A stretch of 42,632 nt of DNA from AA29 sp041481445 (GTDB lineage: Bacteria; Acidobacteriota; Vicinamibacteria; Fen-336): contig JBGPBV010000047.1 in assembly GCA_041481445.1 (NCBI GenBank), forward strand, positions 1 through 42,632, given 5' to 3'. Below, in pieces: positions 1-8,257 of this stretch (its first letter is position 1; every line of letters begins with the position of its first letter). The notes under the pieces were generated by a model that was not told the origin of the DNA, did no database searches, and was given only the letters and a program-made list of their open reading frames with translations. The translations under genes and the position numbers were made by a program.

Positions 1-139
1 CGCGGAACTCGCCCTCGAGCTTCCAGGCGTGGCCGTCGGCCTGGAGGCTCTCCCCGGTCCAGCGGAAGCTCTCGGGCGTGGTCTCGGAGAAGATCCAGCG
101 GATCGGCGTGCCGTTCGAGACCACGACCTCCCCTGCCAT
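1..139 (-). CDS. hypothetical protein, 5' part, cut by the window edge
   Basis: The reading frame is open from an ATG at 139 to the window edge and gives 46 residues. GGAGGT lies 8 nt upstream of this ATG, which is why I chose it, although the frame stays open further upstream. The fragment contains a run resembling small soil-bacterial hypothetical proteins (TPIRWIFSETTPESFRW), but I cannot name a family. It is transcribed divergently from the GH127 gene across a 133-nt gap. No function is proposed. Confidence 0.5.
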   Translation of the reverse strand, partial: MAGEVVVSNGTPIRWIFSETTPESFRWTGESLQADGHAWKLEGEFR

Positions 140-272
140 CACGCGAGACCTCCTTGATTCGGCGCGCGCGCCATGTGTCCTTGTACGACGGCGCGGGGAG
201 GACGTCTTGGGAAAAATTGCGGTCGCCGGCGGCGCGTGCGCTCGAAGGCGAAACCCGGGAAGATAGAGGCCC

Positions 273-2693
273 GTGACGCCTCCTGGGGGCTGGCTCGTCG
301 TCTCCGCCGCGCTGGCCGCCGGCGCGGCGGGGGCGGGAGCGCCGCGCGACTACCCGGTCAAGCCGGTACCGTTCACCGCGGTGCACTTCACGGACGCGTT
401 CTGGCGGCCGCGCATCGAGACCAACCGCACGGTCAGCATCCCCCTCGCCTTCCAGAAGTGCGAGGAGACCCAGCGCATCCACAACTTCGAGCGCGCGGCG
501 GCCGCCCTCAAGGGCGAGCTCGCGGACAAGACGCCCCCCGGCTATCCCTTCGACGACTCGGACCTCTACAAGGTCGTCGAGGGCGCGGCCTACACGCTGA
601 GCGTGCAGAAGGACCCGAAGCTCGAGGCCTACCTCGACACCGTGATCGCCACCATCGCCGCCGCCCAGGAGAGTGACGGCTACCTCTACACGACTCGCAC
701 GATCGATCCCGAGCACCCGCACCGCTGGGCGGGACAGAAGCGCTGGGAGCTGGAGACGGTCGACAGCCACGAGCTGTACGACCTGGGCCACCTCTACGAG
801 GCGGCGGTCGCGCACTACCAGGCCACGGGCAAGCGGACGCTCCTCGACGTGGCCCTGCGGACGGCGGACCTCCTGGACCAGACGTTCGGGCCGGGCAAGG
901 CTTCGATCTGGCCCGGACACGAGATCACCGAGATGGGCCTGGTCAAGCTCTACCGCGTCACCGGCGACGTCCGGTACCTCAACCTCGCCCGCTTCATGCT
1001 GGACGCCCGCGGGCCGGACGGCTCGCCGGGCGCGGGCCGGACCTACAACCAGTCGCACCGGCGGGTCGTGGACCAGGACGAGGCGGTCGGCCATGCCGTG
1101 CGCGCGACCTACCTCTTCTCGGGCATGGCCGACGTGGCCGCCCTCACCGGCGACCAGGCCTACGTGAAGGCCATGGACCGGATCTGGAACGACGTCGTCG
1201 GCCGGAAGCTCTACGTCACCGGCGGCATCGGCGCCACCAGCTCGGGCGAGGCCTTCGGGCTCGCCTACGAGCTACCCAACATGTCCGCCTACAACGAGAC
1301 CTGCGCCGCCATCGGCAACGACTTCTGGAACCACCGCCTCTTCCTGCTCCACGCCGACGGGCGCTACATCGACGTCATGGAGCGCATCCTCTACAACGGC
1401 CTCCTCTCCGGCGTCTCCCTCGACGGCAAGTCGTACTTCTACCCCAACCCGCTCGAGTCGGCGGGCCAGCATCAGCGCAGCCCGTGGTTCGGCGTGGCCT
1501 GCTGTCCGGGGAACATGACGCGCTTCCTCGCCTCCGTCCCCGGCTACGTGTACGCCCAGCAAGGCGACGTGCTGTACGTGAACCTCTACGTGGCCAGCAG
1601 GGCCGAGGTGAAGATGGACGGCGGCCGCACGGTCGGGCTGGTCCAGGAGACGCGCTATCCCTGGGACGGCGCGGTGAGGATCACCGTCCGCCCGGACAAG
1701 GCCGGCCGCTTCGCGATGAACGTGCGCATCCCGGGCTGGGCGCGCGGCGAGGCGGTGCCCAGCGACCTCTATCGCTTCGCCGACGCCTCGGACGAGCCGG
1801 TGACGATCAAGGTCAACGGCCAGGCCGTGGCCATGACTCCGGACAAGGGCTACGCGCGGCTCGACCGGCGCTGGAAGGCGGGTGACGTCGTCGAGCTCTG
1901 GCTGCCCATGCCCATCCGCCGGGTCGTGGCCCATCCTTCCGTGGACGCCGATCAGGGCCGCGTGGCCCTGCAACGCGGGCCCCTCGTCTACGCCGCGGAG
2001 TGGCCGGACAACCCGGGTGGGCACGTTCGGAACCTGCTGCTGGCCGACGACGCGCCGCTCGGGTCCGAGTTCCGGGCGGACCTCCTCGGTGGCGTCCAGG
2101 TGGTCAAGGGACGCGCCACGTCGCTCGCCTACAACGCGCAGGGCGAGGTCGAGCGCCGACCACAGGACTTCCTCGCGATCCCCTACCATGCCTGGGCCAA
2201 CCGCGGCCCCGGAGAGATGGCGGTCTGGATCGCCGATCGCCCGACCAGCGCGCGGCCGCAGCCGCGGCCGACGCTGGCCTCGCGGGCCAAGGTCACCGCG
2301 TCGCCCGCGGGGCGGAACCTGCGCGCGGTGAACGACCAGAGCGAGCCACGATCGTCACGGGACGGCAACAGCTCCTTCTTCCACTGGTGGCCGGAGAAGG
2401 GAGTCACGGAGTGGGTCGCCTACGAGCTCGACGCGCCGGCGACCGTCTCCGAGGTCGAGGTCTACTGGCTCGACGACACCGGCAGCGGCGAGTGCCGAGT
2501 GCCGGCGTCCTGGCGCGTCCTCTACAAGGACGGCGAGGAGTGGAAGCCGGTGGAGGCGACGGGTCCCTATGGCGTGGAGAAGGACACCTACAACAAGGTG
2601 ACCTTCACACCCGTCACGACGACCGGCCTGCGCCTCGAGGTCACCTTGCCCCCGCAGTGGTCGGCGGGGATCCAGGAGTGGAAGGTCAGGTAG
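273..2693 (+). CDS. GH127 family beta-L-arabinofuranosidase-like glycosidase (DUF1680)
   Basis: This 806-residue exported enzyme probably releases L-arabinofuranose from plant or microbial glycans. A hydrophobic, alanine-rich N-terminus (about residues 7-22) looks like a signal peptide. The GH127 zinc and catalytic cysteine set is visible: Glu342 and Cys344 in YNETCA, and the Cys410-Cys411 pair in GVACCPGN. In the characterised bifidobacterial enzyme HypBA1 the equivalent Glu and three Cys bind zinc, and one Cys is the nucleophile. An (alpha/alpha)6 barrel comes first, then beta-sandwich domains. The last 130 or so residues look like a discoidin-type sugar-binding module. The start is a GTG with a weak AGAGG in front, and no other start is available in frame. 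It converges on the aldolase gene with a 21-nt gap. The family call is firm; the exact substrate is inferred. Confidence 0.92.
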   Translation: MTPPGGWLVVSAALAAGAAGAGAPRDYPVKPVPFTAVHFTDAFWRPRIETNRTVSIPLAFQKCEETQRIHNFERAAAALKGELADKTPPGYPFDDSDLYKVVEGAAYTLSVQKDPKLEAYLDTVIATIAAAQESDGYLYTTRTIDPEHPHRWAGQKRWELETVDSHELYDLGHLYEAAVAHYQATGKRTLLDVALRTADLLDQTFGPGKASIWPGHEITEMGLVKLYRVTGDVRYLNLARFMLDARGPDGSPGAGRTYNQSHRRVVDQDEAVGHAVRATYLFSGMADVAALTGDQAYVKAMDRIWNDVVGRKLYVTGGIGATSSGEAFGLAYELPNMSAYNETCAAIGNDFWNHRLFLLHADGRYIDVMERILYNGLLSGVSLDGKSYFYPNPLESAGQHQRSPWFGVACCPGNMTRFLASVPGYVYAQQGDVLYVNLYVASRAEVKMDGGRTVGLVQETRYPWDGAVRITVRPDKAGRFAMNVRIPGWARGEAVPSDLYRFADASDEPVTIKVNGQAVAMTPDKGYARLDRRWKAGDVVELWLPMPIRRVVAHPSVDADQGRVALQRGPLVYAAEWPDNPGGHVRNLLLADDAPLGSEFRADLLGGVQVVKGRATSLAYNAQGEVERRPQDFLAIPYHAWANRGPGEMAVWIADRPTSARPQPRPTLASRAKVTASPAGRNLRAVNDQSEPRSSRDGNSSFFHWWPEKGVTEWVAYELDAPATVSEVEVYWLDDTGSGECRVPASWRVLYKDGEEWKPVEATGPYGVEKDTYNKVTFTPVTTTGLRLEVTLPPQWSAGIQEWKVR

Positions 2694-2714
2694 CCAGACG
2701 GCCGAGCGCGGACC

Positions 2715-3467
2715 CTACGATCGGTAGCTCGGATCGAGCCGGTCGAGCTTGCGCAGGAGACCCGGCCAGGCGATCCCTCCGCCCGCGCCCCGCGTCACCT
2801 GCTCCACCGCCGCCCGCGCGCCGGCGATGATCCGCGGGTCCACCGGGATCAGCTCCCCGCCCCCGGCCTGCGCGCGCACCTGGATCGTGCAGGCGGACTC
2901 GAACACGTACATGAAGACGAACGCGTCGGCCACGGTCTCGGCCACGGTGAGGAGCCCGTGGTTGCGGAGCATGAGGAAGTTCCGGTCGCCCAGATCGCGC
3001 ACGAGCCTCGGCTTCTCGTCCTCGTTGAGCGCGATGCCTTCGTAGTCGTGGTAGCCGAGCGACGCCAGCACCACGATCGACTGCTGGGAGACGGGCAGGA
3101 CGCCCGTCCTCTGCGCGGAGACCGCGACGCCGCTCGGGGTGTGCACGTGCAGCACGCACTTCGCGTTCTCGCGCGCGGCGTGGATCGCGCCGTGAATCGT
3201 GAAGCCGGCCGGGTTGATCTCGTAGGGGCTGTCCATCACCTTGCGTCCGGCCAGGTCGATCTTGACCAGGCTCGACGCGGTGATCTCGTCGAACAACATG
3301 CCGTAGGGATTGATGAGGAAGTGGTGCTCCGGTCCCGGCACGCGCGCGGAGATGTGGGTGAAGACGAGGTCGTCCCACCCGTACATCGCGACCAGGCGGT
3401 AGCAGGCGGCGAGGTCCTCCCGCTGCTGCCACTCGCCGTCGCCGACCTGGGACCGGACGTCCGTCAT
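2715..3467 (-). CDS. class II aldolase/adducin family protein
   Basis: This 250-residue protein belongs to the zinc-dependent class II aldolase/adducin fold, which includes L-fuculose-phosphate aldolase and several decarboxylases and dehydratases. The metal-binding HVHT motif places His107 and His109, and a third histidine, His170, sits in the RNHGLL segment. The conserved NPAGFTIHGAIHAAR-type helix, with Glu83 just before it, also fits the family. There is no signal peptide, so the protein should be cytoplasmic. It stands alone on the minus strand between two secreted glycosidases, so a role in breakdown of the released sugar is possible but not shown. The substrate cannot be read from the sequence. 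Confidence 0.85.
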   Translation of the reverse strand: MTDVRSQVGDGEWQQREDLAACYRLVAMYGWDDLVFTHISARVPGPEHHFLINPYGMLFDEITASSLVKIDLAGRKVMDSPYEINPAGFTIHGAIHAARENAKCVLHVHTPSGVAVSAQRTGVLPVSQQSIVVLASLGYHDYEGIALNEDEKPRLVRDLGDRNFLMLRNHGLLTVAETVADAFVFMYVFESACTIQVRAQAGGGELIPVDPRIIAGARAAVEQVTRGAGGGIAWPGLLRKLDRLDPSYRS

Positions 3468-3520
3468 CGAGGCCTCCCGCTCCGCGGCGGCGGGCCGATC
3501 GTAGCACCACCGTCATGCCG

Positions 3521-3526
3521 TAGACT
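3521..3526 (+). promoter_or_regulatory. -10-like box (TAGACT) just upstream of the GH39 gene
   Basis: TAGACT ends 12 nt before the ATG at 3539. The same hexamer recurs before the starts at 20733 and 32838. No TTGACA-like box sits at the usual distance. If it is used, the transcript leader would be only a few nucleotides long. Confidence 0.35.
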
Positions 3527-3538
3527 TCCCTCCCCCGG

Positions 3539-5215
3539 ATGCCTCGCGCACGCCGCCGCATCGTCGTCGCGCTCCTCCTGGCCGTGGCTCCGGCCGCCGC
3601 CGCCGCCGACGCGCCCTTCCCGGTCACGATCACGATCGACGCCGCGCGGCCGCAGAGGGACCTCGAGCCCATCTGGCGCTTCTTCGGCGCCGACGAGCCC
3701 AACTACGCCACCATGAAGGACGGACGGAAGCTGCTGGCGGAGCTGGGCCGGCTCGGCTCTCCGCCCGTCTACTTCCGCGCCCACAACCTCCTCACCACCG
3801 GCGATGGCACGCCCGCGCTCAAGTGGGGCAGCACGAACGCCTACACGGAGGACGCGCAGGGGCGTCCCGTCTACGACTGGCGCACCGTGGACCGGATCTT
3901 CGACACCTACCGCGAGCGCGGGATCCGACCCTACGTCGAGATCGGGTTCATGCCGCAGGCGCTCTCGGTCAAGCCCGAGCCCTACCAGCACGACTGGCGG
4001 CCGGGGCTGCCCTACGAGAGGGTCTACACGGGCTGGGCCTGGCCGCCCAGGGACTACGCCAAGTGGGGCGAGCTCGTCTTCGAGTGGGTCAGGCACAACG
4101 TCGAGCGTTACGGCCGGCCGGAGGTCGAGCGCTGGTACTGGGAGGTGTGGAACGAGCCCAACATCGCGTACTGGCAGGGCACGCCCGAGGAGTTCCTGAA
4201 GCTGCACGACTTCGCGGTAAACGCGGTGCGGCGCGCCCTGCCCACCGCGCGGGTGGGCGGACCGGACACCGCGGGCGGCGGCGGAGAGTTCCTGCGCGCC
4301 TTCCTGGAGCACTGCCTCCGCGGCACCAACTACGCCACCGGCGGGACGGGCACGCCGCTCGACTTCGTCGCCTTCCACGCCAAGGGCGCGCCGAAGTACG
4401 TCGACGGCCACGTCCGCATGGGCATCGCCGATCAGCTCCGGACGATCGACGGCGCCCTCGCGATCCTCGCGTCGTACCCGGAGCTCCGGGACAAGCCGAT
4501 CGTCATCGGTGAGTCCGATCCGGAGGGTTGCGCGGCCTGCCAGGGCCCGCCGCTCGGCTACCGCAACGGCACGATGTACTCGAGCTACACCGCCGCCGTC
4601 TTCGCGCGCAAGCACGACCTGGCCCTCGAGCACGGCCTCCACCTCGAGGGCGCGCTCACCTGGGCCTTCGAGTTCGAGGATCAGCCGTACTTCGCGGGCT
4701 TCCGGGCCCTGGCCAGCAATGGCCTCGACCTTCCCGTCCTGAACGTCTTCCGGATGATGGGCAAGATGGCCGGCCGGCGCCTGCCCGTCGCGAGCACCGC
4801 CGACCCCGGCCTCGAGGCCATCCTGCGCGACGGGGTGCGCGGCGCCCCGGACGTCTCCGCGCTCGCGAGCCTGGAGCCGCGCAGGCTCAACGTGCTGGCC
4901 TGGCACTATCACGACGACGACGTCCCCGGCCCCGACGCCGCCGTGTCGCTGTCCGTCCGCGGCCTGCCGATTGCCGAGGGCGAGGCGCGTCTCCAGCATT
5001 ACCGGATCGACGAGACGCACAGCAACGCCTACGCGGCCTGGAGGCGGATGGGCTCGCCCCTGGCGCCCAATGCGCAGCAATATGCGGAGCTCGAGGCGGC
5101 GGGGACGCTCGCGGAGATGGAGGGCCCGTCCACGGTGCGCGTCGAAGGCGGCCGGGCCACGCTGGCCCTCGCCCTCCCCCGCCAGGCCGTCTCCCTCGTG
5201 GTGCTCGAGTGGTGA
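3539..5215 (+). CDS. GH39-type secreted glycosidase (beta-xylosidase-like)
   Basis: This 558-residue protein has an Arg-rich start followed by an Ala/Leu/Val stretch (residues 7-23), a likely signal peptide. The body is a clan GH-A TIM barrel of the GH39 type. The acid/base glutamate is Glu206 in WNEPN and the likely nucleophile is Glu325 in the IGESDPEG segment. Their separation of 119 residues is close to that in GH39 beta-xylosidases. A beta-sandwich domain follows at the C-terminus. GH39 enzymes act on xylosides, iduronides and related sugars, so the substrate is open. No ribosome binding site is visible before the ATG, which has only a TAGACT box 12 nt upstream. It is close to the GH127 and aldolase genes, which suggests a plant-glycan cluster. 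Confidence 0.85.
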   Translation: MPRARRRIVVALLLAVAPAAAAADAPFPVTITIDAARPQRDLEPIWRFFGADEPNYATMKDGRKLLAELGRLGSPPVYFRAHNLLTTGDGTPALKWGSTNAYTEDAQGRPVYDWRTVDRIFDTYRERGIRPYVEIGFMPQALSVKPEPYQHDWRPGLPYERVYTGWAWPPRDYAKWGELVFEWVRHNVERYGRPEVERWYWEVWNEPNIAYWQGTPEEFLKLHDFAVNAVRRALPTARVGGPDTAGGGGEFLRAFLEHCLRGTNYATGGTGTPLDFVAFHAKGAPKYVDGHVRMGIADQLRTIDGALAILASYPELRDKPIVIGESDPEGCAACQGPPLGYRNGTMYSSYTAAVFARKHDLALEHGLHLEGALTWAFEFEDQPYFAGFRALASNGLDLPVLNVFRMMGKMAGRRLPVASTADPGLEAILRDGVRGAPDVSALASLEPRRLNVLAWHYHDDDVPGPDAAVSLSVRGLPIAEGEARLQHYRIDETHSNAYAAWRRMGSPLAPNAQQYAELEAAGTLAEMEGPSTVRVEGGRATLALALPRQAVSLVVLEW

Positions 5216-5234
5216 CTAGTCCAAACGGCTCATG

Positions 5235-5254
5235 GTGAACGATCGTTCGTTCAC
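5235..5254. promoter_or_regulatory. putative TetR-family operator upstream of the benzoyl-CoA operon
   Basis: A 20-bp inverted repeat has arms GTGAACGA and TCGTTCAC around a 4-bp centre. The inner 18 bp match the architecture of acyl-CoA-responsive TetR operators such as the Bacillus FadR site (TGAATGA-N4-TCATTCA; here TGAACGA-N4-TCGTTCA). It lies 33 bp before the had start. A weak promoter, TGGTGA at 5233 and TATCGT at 5256 with 17 bp between, overlaps it, so a bound repressor would block transcription. The TetR gene at 8254 in the same operon is the obvious candidate to bind it. Confidence 0.65.
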
Positions 5255-5287
5255 CTATCGTCCGAGGTGGTCGTCCGGAGGGCCGCC

Positions 5288-6352
5288 ATGGCGATCCAGG
5301 CTCTTGCCTATTCCCTGCTCTCACCCGGCTCCTCGCTCGCCCGCCGCGACGTCGTGCTGCCCGATCCCGGCCCCGGCGAGGCGCTGGTCGAGGTCACCGC
5401 CTGCGGGCTGTGTCACACCGACCTGGGGTTCGCCGACGGCTCCGTGCCGCCCCGCCACGCCCTTCCGCTGACCCTCGGCCACGAGGTCGTCGGCACCGTG
5501 GTGGCGGCGGGCGGGCCCGACCTCTCTCTCGTGGGCCAGCCGGTCCTCGTGCCGGCCGTCCTCCCGTGCGGTCTTTGCGAGTTCTGCCGGGCCGGCCGCG
5601 GGAACGCCTGCCCCGACCAGAAGATGCCCGGCAACGACGTGGACGGCGGCTTCGCGACCCACCTGATCGTTCCCACCGCACCGCTCGTGAGCCTGCGCGG
5701 CATGCCGAAGGGCCTCGACGTTCGGGACCTCTCCGTCGTCGCCGACGCCGTCTCCACCGCCTACCAGGCGGTGTACCGGTCCGGGCTTCGGAAAGGCGAC
5801 GCCGCCTTCGTGGTGGGTGCCGGGGGCGTGGGCGGGTTCGTGGTCCAGATCGCGCGAGCCCTCGGGGCCCGCGTGGTGGCCTGCGACGTCCGCCGGGACC
5901 GCCTGGACCTCGTGGCCGCCCACGGCGCCGAGCGCGTGGTGGACATCGCCGATCGGGCGGTGCCGGAGGTGAAGAAGGAGGTCCACGGCGCGGCGCGCGC
6001 CTGGGGCATCCCCTCCCTGCGCTTCCGCGTCTTCGAGTGCAGCGGCACGCCGGCCGGGCAGTCGCTGGCCTTCGCCCTGCTCGCCCGTGCGGCCACTCTC
6101 GTCCAGGTCGGCTACACACCGAAGCCGGTGGAGCTGCGTTTCTCGAACCTCATGGCCCTGGACGCCACCGTCCACGGGACCTGGGGCTGCCCGCCCGACC
6201 TCTACCCGGACGTCCTGGCCCTCGTCTATGCCGGGAAGGTGGTCATCGCCCCCTTCGTGGACCACGCCCCCATGTCACGCCTCAACCTTCTCCTCGACGA
6301 CATGGCCCATCATCGTCTGGCCCGCCGCATGGTGCTCGACCCGCGGGACTGA
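5288..6352 (+). CDS. had: 6-hydroxycyclohex-1-ene-1-carbonyl-CoA dehydrogenase
   Basis: This 354-residue zinc-dependent medium-chain dehydrogenase is predicted to oxidise 6-hydroxycyclohex-1-ene-1-carbonyl-CoA to the 6-oxo compound with NAD+, the third step after dearomatisation of benzoyl-CoA. Catalytic-zinc residues are seen in ACGLCHTD (Cys39, Cys42) and LGHE (His65, Glu66). The structural-zinc cysteines are 94, 97, 100 and 108. The nucleotide-binding motif VGAGGVGG follows near residue 180. I chose the ATG at 5288 because GGAGG lies 6 nt upstream; a GTG at 5267 has no such site. It is the first gene of the operon, 7 nt before oah. General alcohol dehydrogenases look similar, and the specific call rests mainly on the neighbours and the family-like GNDVDGGFA segment. 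Confidence 0.88.
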   Translation: MAIQALAYSLLSPGSSLARRDVVLPDPGPGEALVEVTACGLCHTDLGFADGSVPPRHALPLTLGHEVVGTVVAAGGPDLSLVGQPVLVPAVLPCGLCEFCRAGRGNACPDQKMPGNDVDGGFATHLIVPTAPLVSLRGMPKGLDVRDLSVVADAVSTAYQAVYRSGLRKGDAAFVVGAGGVGGFVVQIARALGARVVACDVRRDRLDLVAAHGAERVVDIADRAVPEVKKEVHGAARAWGIPSLRFRVFECSGTPAGQSLAFALLARAATLVQVGYTPKPVELRFSNLMALDATVHGTWGCPPDLYPDVLALVYAGKVVIAPFVDHAPMSRLNLLLDDMAHHRLARRMVLDPRD

Positions 6353-6359
6353 GGAGCTC

Positions 6360-7490
6360 ATGAACGATCTCCCTCTCGTCGACCACGACCTCGTGCCCGG
6401 CCATCGCTTCCGCGTGATCCGCTACGAGGAGCGCCCGGTGCGCGACCGCGCCGGCCGTCCCGCCGACGGCCTGCACCAGGTCTGGATCAGCCTCGACAAC
6501 GAGCCGCAGCTCAACTCGTACACCACGGAGGCGGTGAAGGAGCTGATCCTGGCCTTCCGGCGCGCCAGCGCCGACCGCCGCGCGGTGGCCGTGGTGTTCA
6601 CGGCCGCCGGCACCCGCGCCTTCTGCACGGGGGGCAACACCGCCGAGTACGCGACGTACTACGCGGGCCGGCCCGCCGAGTACCTGCAGTACATGCGGCT
6701 CTTCAACGACATGGTCACCGGCATCCTGCTCTGCGACAAGCCGGTGATCTGCCGGGTCAACGGCATGCGCATCGGCGGCGGCCAGGAGATCGGCATGGCC
6801 TGCGACTTCTCCCTATCCGGCGACCATGCCCGCTTCGGACAAGCGGGGCCCGTGCACGGCTCCGCCCCGGACGGGGGCGCCACGGACTTCCTGCACCTCT
6901 TCGTCGGCTACGCGCGGGCCGCCGAGTCGCTCGTCCTCTGCGAGCCGTGGTCGGCCCACAAGGCGCTCCGCCTCGGCCTCGTCAACGACATCGTGCCCGT
7001 GTACCGGACTCCCGAAGGCGCCTTCATCCCCAATCCGACCGTCGTGACCGACGCCGCGGTCGACGAGTGGGGCCGCCCGGTGCTCGGCGACTGGAAGACG
7101 GGAAAGGCCCTCGACGAGGGGAAGGCCCTGGCCCGCCGCTGCACCGTCGACCTCGCCTTGCTGGACGAGGCGGTCGAGGCCATGGTCACGCGCCTCCTCC
7201 ACACCTTCCCGGACTGCGCGCGCAAGACCCTGGAGAGCCTGCGCAAGAAGAAGCTGGAGCACTGGCAGGCCAACGCCGAGACGAACCGGTCCTGGCTGGC
7301 CCTCAACATGAACACGGAGGCGGCGGCGGGCTTCCCGGCCTTCCATTTCGGCGACCGCGAGGAACGGGAGATCGACTTCGTGGCCCTGCGCCGGCTCTAC
7401 GCGGAGGGCGCGCGCTTCGACCGGGAGCTCGTGGAGCGGGTGCTGCCGCCCTCCGCGCGCGCGGCCATGGCGGCGGAGAGGGGGCGATGA
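6360..7490 (+). CDS. oah: 6-oxocyclohex-1-ene-1-carbonyl-CoA hydrolase (ring opening)
   Basis: This 376-residue crotonase-superfamily enzyme matches the usual length of Oah (about 377). It hydrates and then hydrolytically opens the ring of 6-oxocyclohex-1-ene-1-carbonyl-CoA to give 3-hydroxypimelyl-CoA. The crotonase core is visible as FCTGGNTAEYATYYAGRP (first oxyanion-hole region) and CRVNGMRIGGGQEIGMACD (second). It carries the extended N- and C-terminal parts that set Oah apart from ordinary enoyl-CoA hydratases of about 260 residues. GAGGAG at 6351-6356, overlapping the had stop codon, is the ribosome binding site for the ATG at 6360. The gene overlaps dch by 4 nt. Confidence 0.92.
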   Translation: MNDLPLVDHDLVPGHRFRVIRYEERPVRDRAGRPADGLHQVWISLDNEPQLNSYTTEAVKELILAFRRASADRRAVAVVFTAAGTRAFCTGGNTAEYATYYAGRPAEYLQYMRLFNDMVTGILLCDKPVICRVNGMRIGGGQEIGMACDFSLSGDHARFGQAGPVHGSAPDGGATDFLHLFVGYARAAESLVLCEPWSAHKALRLGLVNDIVPVYRTPEGAFIPNPTVVTDAAVDEWGRPVLGDWKTGKALDEGKALARRCTVDLALLDEAVEAMVTRLLHTFPDCARKTLESLRKKKLEHWQANAETNRSWLALNMNTEAAAGFPAFHFGDREEREIDFVALRRLYAEGARFDRELVERVLPPSARAAMAAERGR

Positions 7491-8257
7491 CGGTCCGGGC
7501 CGACCTCCTGGAGGAGGGGACGGTCCTTCGCCTCCTCCTGGACGAGCCGAAGGGCAACGTCCTCGACACCACCATGATGCGGGAGCTGCGGACGGCGCTC
7601 GCCGGGGCGCGGGATCAGGCCGGGCTCCGCCTGGTGGTGATCCGCGGTGCCGGCGGCCACTTCTCGTTCGGCGCCTCGGTGGAGGAGCACCGGAAGGAGC
7701 AGGCGTCCGCCATGCTGGCGACCTTCCACGGCCTCGTCCGCGACGTGGCCGCCTGCCCGGTGCCGGTGGCCGCGCTCGTCGAGGGGCGCTGCCTGGGCGG
7801 CGCCTTCGAGCTCTCACTCTGCTGCCACCTGGTGTTCGCGGTCCGGGGGGCCGTCTTCGCCTGCCCGGAGATCAAGCTCGGCGTGTTTCCCCCGGTGATG
7901 GCCGCGGTCGGGCACCACCGGCTGGGCAGCGCCCTCGCCGAGCGGCTCCTCCTCACCGGCCAGGAGCTCGACGCCGCGGCGGCGCACCAGGCCGGGTTCG
8001 TCACCGCCGTCCTGGACGGCGACGCGGAGGAGGCCCTCCTCGCCTGGTATCGCGCCACCCTCCGCCCGCTGTCGGCCTTCGCCTTGCGCCAGGCCGTTCG
8101 CGCGGTCCGGACCGCCTCCGGCCTCCTCGATTCCCTGCGCGGGCCGCTGGACGGGACGGAGCGGCAGTACGTCCGCGAGGTGCTGCCGAGCCACGACGGC
8201 AACGAGGGGATCGAGGCGTTCCTGGCCCGCCGGCCCCCGGTGTGGCAGGACCGATGA
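7487..8257 (+). CDS. dch: cyclohexa-1,5-diene-1-carbonyl-CoA hydratase
   Basis: This 256-residue enoyl-CoA hydratase-family protein should add water to cyclohexa-1,5-diene-1-carbonyl-CoA, the product of benzoyl-CoA reductase, giving the substrate of Had. The length matches known Dch proteins (about 258). Oxyanion-hole segments are visible in GHFSFGASVEEH and in ALVEGRCLGGAFEL. As in other dienoyl-CoA hydratases, the first segment differs from the common crotonase ADI motif. The start is the ATG of an ATGA overlap with oah, so translation is likely coupled. The stop overlaps the tetR start in the same way. Context makes the specific call strong. Confidence 0.9.
   Translation: MTVRADLLEEGTVLRLLLDEPKGNVLDTTMMRELRTALAGARDQAGLRLVVIRGAGGHFSFGASVEEHRKEQASAMLATFHGLVRDVAACPVPVAALVEGRCLGGAFELSLCCHLVFAVRGAVFACPEIKLGVFPPVMAAVGHHRLGSALAERLLLTGQELDAAAAHQAGFVTAVLDGDAEEALLAWYRATLRPLSAFALRQAVRAVRTASGLLDSLRGPLDGTERQYVREVLPSHDGNEGIEAFLARRPPVWQDR

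Noticed and set aside
5267..5287. Upstream GTG start for had
   Set aside because: No ribosome binding site in front of it, while ATG 5288 has GGAGG at 6 nt and gives the usual family N-terminus.
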